Source: Amoeboaphelidium occidentale | Lineage: Eukaryota; Aphelidiomycota; Aphelidea | DNA: 64,000 bases | Assembly (NCBI GenBank): GCA_023515795.1 | Contig: JALGPX010000009.1 | Coordinates: forward strand, 15,246 to 79,245 | Direction: 5' to 3' | In this document: positions 41,064-51,568 of the stretch, in pieces | Position numbering within the stretch: position 1 is the stretch's first letter | How the letters are laid out: every line of letters begins with the position of its first letter | Translations under genes and position numbers: made by a program | Notes under the pieces: generated by a model | Seen by the model: only the letters and a program-made list of their open reading frames with translations | Database searches by the model: none | What the model was told of the DNA's origin: nothing

Positions 41064-43844
41064 AATTTGTTGAAAAGCTTGTTGCAACGCAGGCAATACA
41101 GCGTTGACTTTGCTCTTTGCAACAACAGTATACGATCCAGGTGCTTCTGCATTGAATTCTCCTACAATCGGAATACCATTTGTCAACTTGACACTCCACA
41201 ACAATTTCTAGGAAAAGAATTAGTTTCTGAAACAAGATATGCTTACTGTTGGAGCTGGCTGATATAAAACGAAAATATTGGATTTCAAGCAAAATGCCTT
41301 CATATCATCAGGTTTAACACCGGTGACCTTAAAATCCAATGCTGAAGCTGAAGCATCACCAAACATAGACATGTAAGTCTGCTGGTCGACTATACCATCT
41401 TCTGCGAAGAAAACATTCAAAGGTAGTTCTGCTTGGAAATAAAACACATCGACATTGTTCTTGACTGCGATCTGGAGTAAAGTCAAAGGATTCATCTTTT
41501 CAACAACCCCATTGAGGCTAAACGAAACGCTAACTTCAGCTGACTGATTAGGAGGAAGAGGATGCGCAAGACTGAAAGGAGAAGATGGAACTAGTCCGAA
41601 ACTATTCTTGTTGACTTGAATCGCAAAGTCTGATAACGGACTCAATGATTTGTTCTCAACTGTGGCATCCATAAAAATAACTCCATTTCTACGAGAGAAA
41701 GAAGCGGAAATCTGTAAGCCTTTTCCTTGTTCTGCAGCCAACAAAACTTTCTTGGAAGGAGCAGAATATGTTGGACTGTATAGCTGAGTTCCTCCAGTTG
41801 GTGAAGTTGCCAATGTTACAGGAGAAGATGCTTGAATAGGCTTTGGAGGAGATCCACTCAACAAATCCATGATATTGCCTCCGGCCTTAGCAGCACTGTT
41901 TGGAGAGATAGGAACAGCCGCAGCAGCTCCACCATCATTGAAATCCAAATCAAGAAGATCAGCAACTTTGGTGTCCACATTCTCCGATTGCCCAATTTCT
42001 TCCTCACTGGCGTTTCTGTCTCTAGTTGCAGACAAGCCTCCTTCTACAGCAACATAATTCTTGCCCAAAAACGTTGAAGGCGGTTTGTGGTAAATGGAAG
42101 CAATCGTGGCCAAATTCTTTAATAAATCGTTCAATAACGACGCAGAGACAGTCTCAACATCACCTGCAATAGGTGGTTTAGGAGCCAACACAACTTTAGC
42201 TGCTGCACTTGGATCTGACTGCAATAATCTCAAATAAATGAACGCCTTATCTCTCAAATCGGCACTTTCTCCAGAAGTTGAAGTTGTCTGCAAAATCTTT
42301 TGAACCAACTCTTGTCCTTGTTGAGGCTTCTTGATGAACAACTTTACAGATGCAGTCAACAATTGCAATTGAACCTGAGAAGTTTCAAACTTGAAGTTCT
42401 CCATGAAGAATTGAATCAACTCTGCAGCGTTTTCAATTCTTTGAGCATTTTCTCCAATAATCCAAACCATAGCTGCCTTTGCTTCTGGTTCGTCCAAAGA
42501 TTCCAAGTTTTCACACAAAGTTGGAATAATAGATTCATATCTATCAGGATACTTTCTAAAGATATCCTTCATAACTACGATTGCTTCTTGGACAACATAG
42601 TTAACCTTGTTTTGGATTAACTCCAACAATGCAGCAACACAACGCTCAGCAGATGATTCAATCTTGACTGCACATCTTCCAATAGCTTGAACAGCTTTAC
42701 GAACAAAATCTACATCAACTTCAGCAGCATATTCCTTCAACTCAGAAACGACTTGATCAATATTCTTCTCTGAAGCAAGTTTGATCATAATTTCCAACTT
42801 TTCAATCTTGACATAAGGAGGATCATTGAACTTGCAAAAGAAAACTCTGACTTCATTGCTTAAAATATCGCTACGCTTCTGGAGAATCAAGTGAATGTTT
42901 CTTAAAGCGACATACTGAACTTCAGGTGGAGATGCCAACAATGTGACTAGAGGTGGAGCCAACTTTTTAATCAAAGTCTTTGAGTGTTCTTCATTCTGAA
43001 CAAAATCAAGATAATTCATTAAAACTTTGATAGCACTCATAACGACACTCGCATTAACATGCTGCAAACGAGGCAAAACCCTTTCGGTAACAAGTTCTGC
43101 CTCTCTTGAATCTGCAGGCGTGTAAGCAGCCAAAGCCTCCAAAATCCCAATCTGGCCCCATTCAGTACATTCATTCAGCGCAGTCAGTAGCTTCTGCAAC
43201 AATGAACTGTTTACCAAAAATACATCTTTTCTGCTGGAGCTATCTTTAATTTCCAACAAGGCAGCAACACTATTTGCAACAACCATCGGATTAGGATCAC
43301 CCAACATCTCCTGCAACTCTGTGACCATCCCACTTTCATAACACAACTGTGCACTCATTTCGTGCAATTTCGCAACACAAATCGCAGCAGTTTTCCTAAC
43401 GTATGGATGATCATCCTTCAAAGCCTTCTTCAGAGGATCGCAAATGTAATCCAGAATCTTTGGCACTCTTAAGCAACCCATCGTACGAATAGCCAATGCT
43501 CTGATAAGAGGATTTACATCATCAGAATCCTTAACAAAAGTGTTCACAGCCAAAATGACCAATTCAGGCTGAGACTTTGCGTAATTCATCAAGTAAAGAT
43601 ACACCAACTTCTTCAGCTCCAAATCCTCCGTCTGCATATTCTTAACGACATCAGCAAAGAGCATGGAAACATCCTTTCCGATTGTCATATTCGCAATAAC
43701 TTTCTTTACAGCTTCCTTTCTCTTGTCTTTTGTGTCTGCGTTCAGTTCAGCCTTCAGTTCATAAGTCTCTCCTCTCTTTGGGGCATTTTGAAAGAACTTT
43801 GTCTTCTTAAACATTTCCGTTACGGCCTGTAATCCCTTGTCCAT
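41055..43844 (-). CDS. Clathrin adaptor beta subunit (AP-1/AP-2 beta-adaptin)
   Basis: Spliced CDS is complement(41055..41207, 41247..43844), 916 residues. The start is the ATG at 43844 (MDKGLQAVTEMFKKTKFF), as in the family; an open frame extends further upstream. The 39-nt intron (41208-41246, GTAAGC...AAACTAATTC...CTAG) restores the end of the appendage platform. Domains: an N-terminal HEAT-repeat trunk (about 1-580, with DVNPLIRALAIRTMGC), a hinge with a clathrin-box-like LLDLD (about residue 645), a beta-sandwich ear (about 700-800) and the C-terminal platform. It carries cargo-adaptor function at the Golgi/endosome or plasma membrane; AP-1 or AP-2 cannot be told by eye. Confidence 0.92.
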
Positions 43845-43999
43845 CTTTGTGCTGGTAAAGTTTGTCTGAATGGGAAAAGATTGGATGTCAAATTTCTGGC
43901 TAGCGAGCTGTAACAGCGACCAAAGCGCGCTGCTATGAACAAGTTTCAACAAGTTTCATGTGACTTTGAGAAATTAAATGCTCAAGTTTCTCTCGAAGG

Positions 44000-44368
44000 A
44001 TGAACTCCAGTAAAACTTTTAAAGTGATTTCAAGTGACGGATTCTGTTTTGAGATTGAAGATGTGTTTCAATGCTGCAAGTTTTCTAGTGATCATGATCG
44101 TGATGTGATGTTCAAGAGGTTTCCCTATAAAATCATTGTGACATTGGCTCTGTGGTGTCGTAGTAGAAATAGAGACCAAACAAAGTCTTCCGGTAAACAT
44201 GGAGATGAAGATCAAATTATTGAAGGCTTTGATGATTGTCTGTTGATGCATATGTACTTTGCTGCAGATCTACTGGGGCTTGATGATCTGAAGGTGTTGA
44301 TAGTCAAATCAGTAGACAAGATTGCGAGTAACGACGCGGCTGGTAAAGACAGTTTCATACTTCAATAA
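44000..44368 (+). CDS. Skp1/elongin-C-like BTB-fold protein
   Basis: 122 residues. The N-terminal FKVISSDGFCFEIED matches the first strands of Skp1/elongin C, and the C-terminal LLMHMYFAADLLGLDDLKVLI matches the helix pair that binds F-box/SOCS-box partners. The middle is short and replaced by a charged segment (SRNRDQTKSSGKHGDEDQ), like the Skp1 acidic/disordered loop. It lacks the extended Skp1 C-terminal F-box-binding tail. Likely an adaptor in a cullin-type ligase; the partner is unknown. Confidence 0.6.
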   Translation: MNSSKTFKVISSDGFCFEIEDVFQCCKFSSDHDRDVMFKRFPYKIIVTLALWCRSRNRDQTKSSGKHGDEDQIIEGFDDCLLMHMYFAADLLGLDDLKVLIVKSVDKIASNDAAGKDSFILQ

Positions 44369-44412
44369 AAGACGCACTCGTTAAGCTCTTTATCACCGGT
44401 TTTATTTATAGT

Positions 44413-44775
44413 TTAATGCTGAAATAGAATCTGCTCCTTCACATCGTCTACGATCTGACTGGTGCACTTTAATACATTCGATGTTTTAATTGTATCAGTA
44501 AGGAATCCATTAATTGGCTTTACATTTACAGGATCTTTAGAGTTATAAGTTATCCTTTGAATATAATTCTTGCGGTAATTTTCCATAAATCGTTCAACAG
44601 CTACAGAAGCATGGGTCGCTGATTCAGTATTGAATGCAAACTCTTCCGACACTGAGGCAGTTACTCCAACGGATTCCCCAGTAAGCGTAGGCTCCTTATT
44701 GGCCTCTTTTAGGGCTGAAACCAAATCGTAGTCTGCTCGCTGCGTGGAAATATCAAAGTCGACTAGATCAGACAT
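44413..44775 (-). CDS. Conserved-looking small protein, unknown
   Basis: 120 residues, ATG at 44775. Acidic N-terminus, then a segment VERFMENYRKNYIQRITYNS that may be helical, and a C-terminus with a predicted helix (SQIVDDVKEQILF). No membrane segment, signal or zinc motif. Its ATG is 19 bp from that of the divergent polymerase eta gene, which supports a real, co-regulated gene. Family not recognised. Confidence 0.55.
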   Translation of the reverse strand: MSDLVDFDISTQRADYDLVSALKEANKEPTLTGESVGVTASVSEEFAFNTESATHASVAVERFMENYRKNYIQRITYNSKDPVNVKPINGFLTDTIKTSNVLKCTSQIVDDVKEQILFQH

Positions 44776-44794
44776 CTTTTCTGTTGTTTATGGA
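44776..44794. promoter_or_regulatory. 19-bp gap between divergent start codons
   Basis: The shortest divergent spacing in the window: the ATG at 44775 (minus) and the DNA polymerase eta ATG at 44795 (plus). Transcription of each gene must begin inside or beyond the other's 5' coding region, or be leaderless. Confidence 0.45.
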
Positions 44795-46597
44795 ATGAAA
44801 CAAAGAGTTATTGCGCATTTAGATTTGGACTGTTTCTATTGCCAAGTTGAGCATGTCCGTTTGGGCATTCCGATGAGTGAACCATTAGCGACTATTCAGT
44901 GGTCTTCGTTGGTCGCTGTTAACTATGCAGCACGAGCATGTGGAGTGACACGGTTCGAAAGTACTAAAGATGCAAAACAAAAGTGCCCACAGATAAAATT
45001 AGTTCATGTTCCAACTTTTAAATTGGCCGATGCGACAGCTGCGGCGGAATATCATGAGAATCCTAACAAGTCAACGTATAAAGTCAGCCTGGACGTTTAC
45101 AGGAAAGCAAGTCAAAGGATCTTTGGAATACTACGGACTGCATTCAAACACTGTGAAAAAGCGAGTGTTGATGAGGCTTTCTTTGATATAACGGACGAAT
45201 GTGCTGCGTTCCAAGTTCCCTCTGATGCTCGATGGGTTCCAGAATGTGGTGTCAGACTATGTGAAGACTCTGAAGAAAGAGATTTGGAAGGTAGTGATGA
45301 GATGCCATTTTACGCTGCTGCTGTGCTTACTAACGACGTTCGTAAGAAGATTCTTGAAGATCTTGGTTACACGTGCTCTGTCGGAATATCTGTTAACAAG
45401 ACTCTGGCCAAGATCTGTTCTGCACGAAACAAACCAAACAAGCAGACGCTGTTGTTGCCTCAACACATTACAGAATTCATGGAAACACTTCCCATTGATA
45501 AAATTCGATTTCTTGGTGGTAAGCTGGGAGATAAAGTTGAAGAACTTGGTGTCAAGACTTGTGGTGAACTGTGGAAATTGGATACTGCAGTGCTTCGGAG
45601 GAAACTCGGTGATGAGAAGGGCAAATGGGTTTATGATGTCTCCAGAGGTATTTGTGATGATCCAGTTGCTGACAAGTCTTACACTAAATCAATGTTGGCT
45701 GCAAAAGCATTAAATCCTCCAATGTTCAGAAAGGAACAAATGACTCGATGGTTGGAAATTCTATGCAATGAACTTTATGGTCGCTTGATGGATGATTTTG
45801 AAACTACAGGAAGATGGCCCAGAACTTTTACGTTTGTCTATAAATGCGTGAAACAGCCAAATGCAAAATCCAAAAGCACAACTTTTTGCCGGCGGACGAA
45901 AGGATTCAGTGTAGACAATGTGATAAGTCTAGCAGAATCACTGTTTAATGATGTGGGTCCTGCTAATGTTCTTCCTTGTACTAGAGTATCATTATCATGC
46001 ACAAACCTTGAGCATGAAAAATCACAAGATAAAACACAAACAACTGTTGAACACTTCTTTAAACCGATAAGCAAGAGCGCAGACAAAGAGCAGAAAAACG
46101 TCTCAGAGAATGCTTTGAAACGCAAGAGCAAAGAAGACTCTGATGTAGGATCAGAAGAAAAAGTTCTAATGTTTAAGAAGCCTTTTGATATTCAGAAAGA
46201 CAAAGGATCCACTTCTTCTGGTGTGAAGGGCCGCATTATTACTGTCAAGAAGTCTGAACTATTTGATACTAATGTTTCTGATGCCTGGGGATTCTCTCCT
46301 TCAATGCCTTCCATGTATTCTAAAACACCTTTGCTCTCTGCCTCTACTCCGTTAACTACCTCACGAAACCACGTTATACAACTTTCCTCCAGTGATACAC
46401 CACTGCCCGCAAACAGCAATAAGAATTCTAATCCGAGTGTTGAAGTTATTGTCATTAATAGCGATGATGATCTAGACTCTGCGGTAAAAGACGCTAAATG
46501 CCATAAATGCAACAAATCGTTGGGAGGCCTCAGTGAAAATCAGATACAAGAACACTATGATTTCCACTTGGCCAAAGAATTATCAAGAAATTTTTAG
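44795..46597 (+). CDS. RAD30: DNA polymerase eta (Y family)
   Basis: 600 residues from the ATG at 44795 (MKQRVIAHLDLDCFYCQVE); the upstream ATG at 44744 would overlap the divergent gene. Palm motifs: HLDLDCFY with two catalytic Asp and ASVDEAFFDI (catalytic Glu). NKTLAKICSARNKPN is the fingers/thumb HhH region of Y polymerases. A PIP box QTTVEHFF sits at about residue 425 for PCNA, and a C-terminal UBZ-type zinc finger (CHKCN...EHYDFH) binds ubiquitinated PCNA. Together these mark translesion polymerase eta, which copies past UV dimers. Intronless; converges on TFIIA (29 bp). Confidence 0.93.
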   Translation: MKQRVIAHLDLDCFYCQVEHVRLGIPMSEPLATIQWSSLVAVNYAARACGVTRFESTKDAKQKCPQIKLVHVPTFKLADATAAAEYHENPNKSTYKVSLDVYRKASQRIFGILRTAFKHCEKASVDEAFFDITDECAAFQVPSDARWVPECGVRLCEDSEERDLEGSDEMPFYAAAVLTNDVRKKILEDLGYTCSVGISVNKTLAKICSARNKPNKQTLLLPQHITEFMETLPIDKIRFLGGKLGDKVEELGVKTCGELWKLDTAVLRRKLGDEKGKWVYDVSRGICDDPVADKSYTKSMLAAKALNPPMFRKEQMTRWLEILCNELYGRLMDDFETTGRWPRTFTFVYKCVKQPNAKSKSTTFCRRTKGFSVDNVISLAESLFNDVGPANVLPCTRVSLSCTNLEHEKSQDKTQTTVEHFFKPISKSADKEQKNVSENALKRKSKEDSDVGSEEKVLMFKKPFDIQKDKGSTSSGVKGRIITVKKSELFDTNVSDAWGFSPSMPSMYSKTPLLSASTPLTTSRNHVIQLSSSDTPLPANSNKNSNPSVEVIVINSDDDLDSAVKDAKCHKCNKSLGGLSENQIQEHYDFHLAKELSRNF

Positions 46598-46626
46598 TAA
46601 ACGAGCTTTATTCGAGCTTTATGCAA

Positions 46627-47376
46627 TTAAAATTCAAAGTCACCCTGAGCTTTTTGGAACACAAAGTCTCTTCCATTAATTTTTGCAACTCCGTCCCTTA
46701 GTACACATTTCCATCGGTTCCTCGTCCTGGTAACCTTTTCAAACTGACACAAGATACGATTTGATGTTTCAATGTTTGGCTCTTCGTCGTCATCAGAGTC
46801 CAAGTCGGAATTTATAAGATCATCGTCGTTCTCTTGTGTAGCTGATGCAGAAGGTGCGGCATTTATCGATGAGTCTGTAGCTGTTCTTTCGACGCCTGTG
46901 GACCTGTCGCCGTCTGTCTGATTAATTCTTCCGTAACGATTTCCGCTATTGACGCTGTTAACAGAGCCGGGCTGGGACGCCTGCAATGGAATACCAGCAA
47001 CAGGGAATATCAGAAGGTCATCATCAGGATGTCTGTCGACCACTACAGATTCAGTTTAATCTTCTTCTAATAACCCGAAAGTAAAATACCAGTCGAAGGT
47101 AAATCTTGACCCAACGTTGCGCTTTCTTGTTCGTGTGCCAGGGCCCTGGTAGCCAAGAGTTTTCGTATCCAAATCTAATAATTCATTTAATAAGAATCCT
47201 TAGCAAAGTGAAATGGTACAGTCCGTAAGTCGTTTAAAATTGCTTCATCCACGCCGGCATTAATGAATTCACTTTGGACTTTTTCTATGACGTCTTCGAT
47301 AACATTTTTATAAGTTTGTGTAGTCTAAGAAATGTTATGAATGCATTTCGTTGCTTTCGAGAATTACGGAGTTCAT
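46627..47376 (-). CDS. TOA1: TFIIA large (alpha/beta) subunit
   Basis: Spliced CDS is complement(46627..47042, 47090..47174, 47220..47324, 47368..47376), 204 residues. Introns of 43, 45 and 47 nt (47325-47367, 47175-47219, 47043-47089), all GT-AG. Only with all three removed does the N-terminal helix bundle appear: YKNVIEDVIEKVQSEF followed by DLRTIWIRKLLATRA. An acidic, Ser-rich linker follows, then the C-terminal beta-barrel part (ILCQFEKVTRTRNRWKCVL, DGVAKINGRDFVFQKA) that contacts TBP and DNA. The first exon is only nine bases (ATG 47374-47376). TFIIA stabilises TBP at promoters. Confidence 0.92.
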
Positions 47377-47533
47377 TATGTGGTCTTTGTCGTGATCGCT
47401 ACGAAAAATTGTGCTTTCGAAGTCGAGCCATTTGTTTCAACTCCCGCGATCACTTCTAAACGAACACATACATCGCAGCACTTAAAGCGATTTCACTTGA
47501 TAACTGTAAGAACTTTTGCGCTTTGACATCCCA

Positions 47534-47582
47534 CCAATCGCCACGTCGAGTTTCAGATCATAGAGCAGCCCAACTATAAATA
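47534..47582 (+). promoter_or_regulatory. CCAAT and TATA elements upstream of PIP5K
   Basis: CCAAT at 47534-47538 and TATAAATA at 47575-47582, 55 bp before the PIP5K ATG (47637). The spacing fits a conventional TATA promoter, one of few obvious ones in the window. The rest of 47377-47636 holds no gene. Confidence 0.5.
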
Positions 47583-47636
47583 TACTTTCTCACAGAAACG
47601 AACACGCTTCTTTGCTGATAACCCGTATTTAACACA

Positions 47637-49125
47637 ATGGAAGTCCAGTTACACGCAAACGCTTTACAGGGAACCGATATCCCTCTCGAACAAAAAGCTC
47701 TGAAGAGCTCAAACGGAACAATCGCCGCTGATTACCGCAAAGGATCAATTAATCCTAACGAACATGATGAACACTTGCCTCCACTGGTTGATGACTCAAG
47801 AAAGCAGAGCAATGCATCTGATGCTGTCACGAGCTGTAGTTCATTGTTGCCTCAGTACTTGAGCTGCGAAAGCGCGAAAATTGGTGCTGAAACCGATGAA
47901 ATCTCACCAGTTGAGACAACTACCATGTCCCTGCCTCAGTACAGAAGCAGCGAGACAATTAAAGCAATGGCTGACAGCGACAATGATAGCTTGGCCACTT
48001 TGGTTCCTCAGGACGCCTCCGAAGAGGAAGAACCAGTTGCTGTTGAACAAGAAACCGAAGAAGAGTTGCAATCTCTAGAAGGTTTGAAGAAGAAGGCTCG
48101 CAAGGAGATCAGGTTGAAGGAAACCATGATCTTGAGTTTGGAACTCATGAAAGAAGAGCCAGTTACAAGCGCAAATGTTTGGGAGTACGTTGATGTCACC
48201 AAAGACGCGCAAAATGATGTTGCCTACGTTAAAACCAAAAGGTAATTCGCTTTCAAAGGATACACTAACCTCTAGAATGGGCGATTCTGATAAGAAGAAC
48301 GTCGAAATCAAAATGTATAACATGAAGGGCATGAGAAAGATCTACCAAGCCTCTGAAAGCGCCACTTCTGATCATGTTTACGACGATTTGATTGTAACAT
48401 CTATTTATAGTTTGACTGATATTTTTAGAAAAGTTTAAAGAAGGGCCCATTGAAACGCACTGGGGCAGGAAAGTCGGGTAGCAAAATGTATTGGTCTGCT
48501 GATAAACAAGTGATTGTTAAATCATTGTCTCCTATTGAAGTTTCAAAAGGAAAGTACTTCATGAAGGACTACTGTGAGGTTAGTTTCATTAATTTTTTGC
48601 GATATAATCTTTTAGTACATGCACTCAGCTGATTCTTCATTCTTGGTCAAGTACTACTGCCTTGTCAGAGTTAGACGCGGTACTTCTTTGGACTATTATA
48701 TTGTCATGAGAAACACTTTCCCACCAGGCTTCATCCCTAAGACTGTTTATGACTTGAAGGGTAGTTTGCATGGTCGTCGTGGTGAGAGGGATGGCTTAAT
48801 GAAAGATTTGGATTTCGTTGAACAATCGCCGCAATTCCAGTTCAGCGATGGTCCCCAAAAGGCGCAGTTTTTGGCGCAATTAATCGATGATTTAGCTTTC
48901 TTGAAGAACAACAAGATCATAGACTATTCTGCTTTAATTGGTAATGATGGTGAAGTTTGGCATATGGGTATCATTGATATTATGACACCCTACACGCAAA
49001 AGAAAAAAGGAGAGTATAAAGTTTTCGGATTCTTGCACGGGAAAGAGAAAATTTCTTGCAATCCACCGGATAATTATGCATATCGCTTCTTCAATTTCTT
49101 GGTTAAAGGATTGTTGAAAGATTAG
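47637..49125 (+). CDS. Phosphatidylinositol phosphate kinase (PIP5K type)
   Basis: Spliced CDS is join(47637..48241, 48276..48393, 48429..48578, 48616..49125), 460 residues. Introns of 34, 35 and 37 nt (48242-48275, 48394-48428, 48579-48615). N-terminal ~190 residues are acidic and disordered. The PIPK catalytic domain shows GAGKSGSKMYWS (glycine-rich loop), YDLKGS (family signature), FLKNNKIIDYSAL (catalytic region), GIIDIMTPYTQKKKGE (metal-binding MDYSL/IID-type segment) and the activation-loop tail before YAYRFFNFL. It makes PI(4,5)P2 at the plasma membrane, the lipid that the Mcp5-type PH domain in this window would bind. Type I versus II not resolved. Confidence 0.9.
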
Positions 49126-49185
49126 AAATTGTAAAAATGCAATAGATTGTACATAGTTTTGTGAATTATTTTATTAAAGATCGCT

Positions 49186-49713
49186 TTAAATATCAGATGA
49201 GGGCTCCATGGCCGCCAACGTATCTATGACTCGTTCTACGACTTCCCTCTGCTCGGGCGTTAGACTGTCGGCCTGATGATGATTTGTTTCAACTTCGTTA
49301 TCGTCCACCACGAAGAAATCGTCGTCATTAGCTGCATTTCCTTCGATTCTGATGCCCATAGCCTCCTCCTCTTTATCATCCTGCTGCTCGTAAAACTCGT
49401 TTAAATAACTCAAATCTAAATTTTCATTGGGGTTCTCTCGCCTACGCTGACACAATTCCTTCCAAAAGGTCTTCATTGGTCTTGTCTTGCATAGCTTATC
49501 GCTTTCTTTCATAAACTCCTTAAAAGACATTCCTGGTTTAAATGAATTCAGCCAGTTGGAGTAGAAAAGCATCAGTTTTGATAAGTTTTCAGCCTCTTGG
49601 CCCTTCTCAAAGTTGATTGTGTGAGCCTTGAGGAGTTTAGGCATATTTTCTTGAAGTCTAGAAATACAAATTTATTCAAACTAAAGCATTTACTCTTCTG
49701 CGGTCAGTTTCAT
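49186..49713 (-). CDS. Replication fork protection protein Csm3/TIPIN (Swi3 domain)
   Basis: Spliced CDS is complement(49186..49657, 49694..49713), 163 residues. A 36-nt intron (49658-49693, GTAAAT...TATTTCTAG) joins a 20-nt first exon (MKLTAE...) to the body. The body matches the Swi3/Csm3/TIPIN domain: MPKLLKAHTINF, EAENLSKLMLFYSNWLNSF.PGMSFKEFM. This protein pairs with Tof1/Timeless at replication forks. C-terminal acidic tail. Its ATG (49713) overlaps the TGA of the upstream same-strand GATA gene as ATGA. Confidence 0.8.
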
Positions 49714-50120
49714 TCTGTTTTGACGGGTCTTTGCCTGTTGTTGTACTTGAAATACAATGCACAAGCGTTGCAATATCTCTGTCGCTCTGTTCCAGGCAAG
49801 GTCACATATCTCCAAGTAGTTTTCATATTCGATCTTTTGCAGTTGGGGCATACGTTTCTTACCCTTTTATGAGTGATTCCTGTTTCAGCTAGTATTTCCT
49901 TCTGACCAACTCGCGTAGATCGAGCATGTCTCGTTGGCATTGTTTCGGCCATAGACAACAAGAGTCTTGCCTCCTGATCATTCTCTCTGCGTTGATTTTC
50001 AATTTCGTGCAGCAGTGAATGTTTCAAAAGTTTCTCATCCGTGGTGATACATCCTAATTCGTTTGGGTTTTGTTTGGCAATGCTATCCAGCAAGTCGTCA
50101 AGGTTCAGGTCTGCTTGCAT
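49710..50120 (-). CDS. GATA-like zinc-finger protein
   Basis: 136 residues from the ATG at 50120. A helical, acidic N-terminus (NLDDLLDSIAKQN) and a C-terminal finger CPNCKRSNMKTTWRY...YCNACALYFKYNNRQRP. CX2C...CNACALYxKxxxxxRP is the GATA signature, but the spacer between Cys pairs is 22 residues, longer than the usual 17-20. It likely binds DNA as a small transcription factor. A TATA-like run (tatatttata on minus) is 16-30 bp upstream. Further upstream exons cannot be excluded. Confidence 0.7.
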   Translation of the reverse strand: MQADLNLDDLLDSIAKQNPNELGCITTDEKLLKHSLLHEIENQRRENDQEARLLLSMAETMPTRHARSTRVGQKEILAETGITHKRVRNVCPNCKRSNMKTTWRYVTLPGTERQRYCNACALYFKYNNRQRPVKTE

Positions 50121-50223
50121 GATCTCCAAGATATCTATAAATATAAAATCTGGTTTTCGTATTTATTATCAATTGAATTACAGGAATGCGATATTAGACG
50201 GTGAACATTTGAATTTGGATTAT

Positions 50224-51363
50224 TTAACCAGAATAGTTTGGTTTACCAGGGGTCATCTTTGGCGTGTGCGTGTCATATCCAGTCTTTTCCTTGACGTAAG
50301 CAGCGCATTGTTCGTGGGTCCAGTCACAAGGGACAAAATTCCAGAAAGCAACCCAAGTACCGACAGCATAAGGAGTAGAACCATCATCGAAACCTCTCAG
50401 ACCGCTCTTTGCATTAACTTCGAAACCTTTTCCGTGTGCTTCTGCTTCACCAATCTTGTTATAAGAGTAAGGTCTGTCCAAAAGAATGTCAATAGAGTCG
50501 TCATTACATTCACCGCAACGATCACCAACTTTACCCATAAGTGATAGACCCTTATGCTTATTGATCACCTCTTCATTCAATTTAGCGTTAGGATTGTGCT
50601 TCTCAGACTTTGCAGAGTCGCCGCCTTGAACAGAAATACACATACACTGTCCACAATATTGTGGCTTCATTCCATTCCATGCATTCGCGGTATTTGGAAG
50701 ATACTTGGATGAAACAGCAACGGTAGCGAACTCATCTGAACCGATACCATCAACGTTACATGCAAATTTTTGTGCCAGAATTGGACCAGAGTAAATTGTT
50801 TGGCGACCGACCTTAAAGTATTTGTTGACCTCTGGTTTGATTTCAAAGTTTGGCTTCATAGTGTTCAATTCACACCAACTTCCTTTAATCTTCTTCGCGT
50901 CTTCGGAAACAGCCATACATTTACCATATGTATTTGGATCGGTTGGATCTTGATCAATATTTGGTAGTTTTGGTATTCCTTCTGGAGCGTTTCCGGTTCC
51001 GATAGATCCGTGTTGTGGATCAACAGGATATACAGCGCCGCCACCACTTTGACCACCGCTAGAAGTTGTACCATTTGCAGGAGTTACAGGTGGGTTTGGC
51101 TGTTGAGTGTTTGAATTATCGCCAGGAGATGGATAGATCGTGTCCTTGTTTGCACCATCACTTTGAGGTGGAGGTGGATTAGGCGCAGAGCCATCAGTAT
51201 TCCCATTAGCTGGAGGAGCTGGACTTTGATTTGGGTCTGGCGATGTTGGATAAACAGGAGCCGGAGTGAGACTTGTTTTCTTTTGCCACTTCTTACACTT
51301 TCTCTCTGCTGAAACAGAGCTAATTATTAACAGTACAGAACAAATGATAAAGGATAATTTCAT
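50224..51363 (-). CDS. Secreted DPBB/expansin-like protein, long P/N/G linker
   Basis: 379 residues with a clear signal peptide (MKLSFIICSVLLIISSVSA). Residues ~30-130 are a Pro/Asn/Ser/Gly-rich low-complexity linker, of the sort used to hold a domain away from a cell wall. The C-terminal ~240 residues form a double-psi beta-barrel-like domain with conserved Cys: KYLPNTANAWNGMKPQYCGQC, CISVQGGD, GKVGDRCGECNDDSIDI and CDWTHEQCAAYV. Expansin/barwin-like folds loosen or bind polysaccharides. It is followed by a shorter paralogue on the same strand. Substrate unknown. Confidence 0.7.
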   Translation of the reverse strand: MKLSFIICSVLLIISSVSAERKCKKWQKKTSLTPAPVYPTSPDPNQSPAPPANGNTDGSAPNPPPPQSDGANKDTIYPSPGDNSNTQQPNPPVTPANGTTSSGGQSGGGAVYPVDPQHGSIGTGNAPEGIPKLPNIDQDPTDPNTYGKCMAVSEDAKKIKGSWCELNTMKPNFEIKPEVNKYFKVGRQTIYSGPILAQKFACNVDGIGSDEFATVAVSSKYLPNTANAWNGMKPQYCGQCMCISVQGGDSAKSEKHNPNAKLNEEVINKHKGLSLMGKVGDRCGECNDDSIDILLDRPYSYNKIGEAEAHGKGFEVNAKSGLRGFDDGSTPYAVGTWVAFWNFVPCDWTHEQCAAYVKEKTGYDTHTPKMTPGKPNYSG

Positions 51364-51568
51364 AATACAGTGAAGAGAAAAGTTTTTGACCCTTGCTTTT
51401 TTAGCTGCAACCAGACATTGATGTAGTAAGATTCAGATCATGATAACCCAATCAATCAGTAGGATCCTAGATCTTGGTATCTTGAATCGTCACAATTTCG
51501 CTTACGACATAATAAAATCAGACAAAGAACTTACAAAAATTTATATTGATTATTATAGGATGCTTAAA

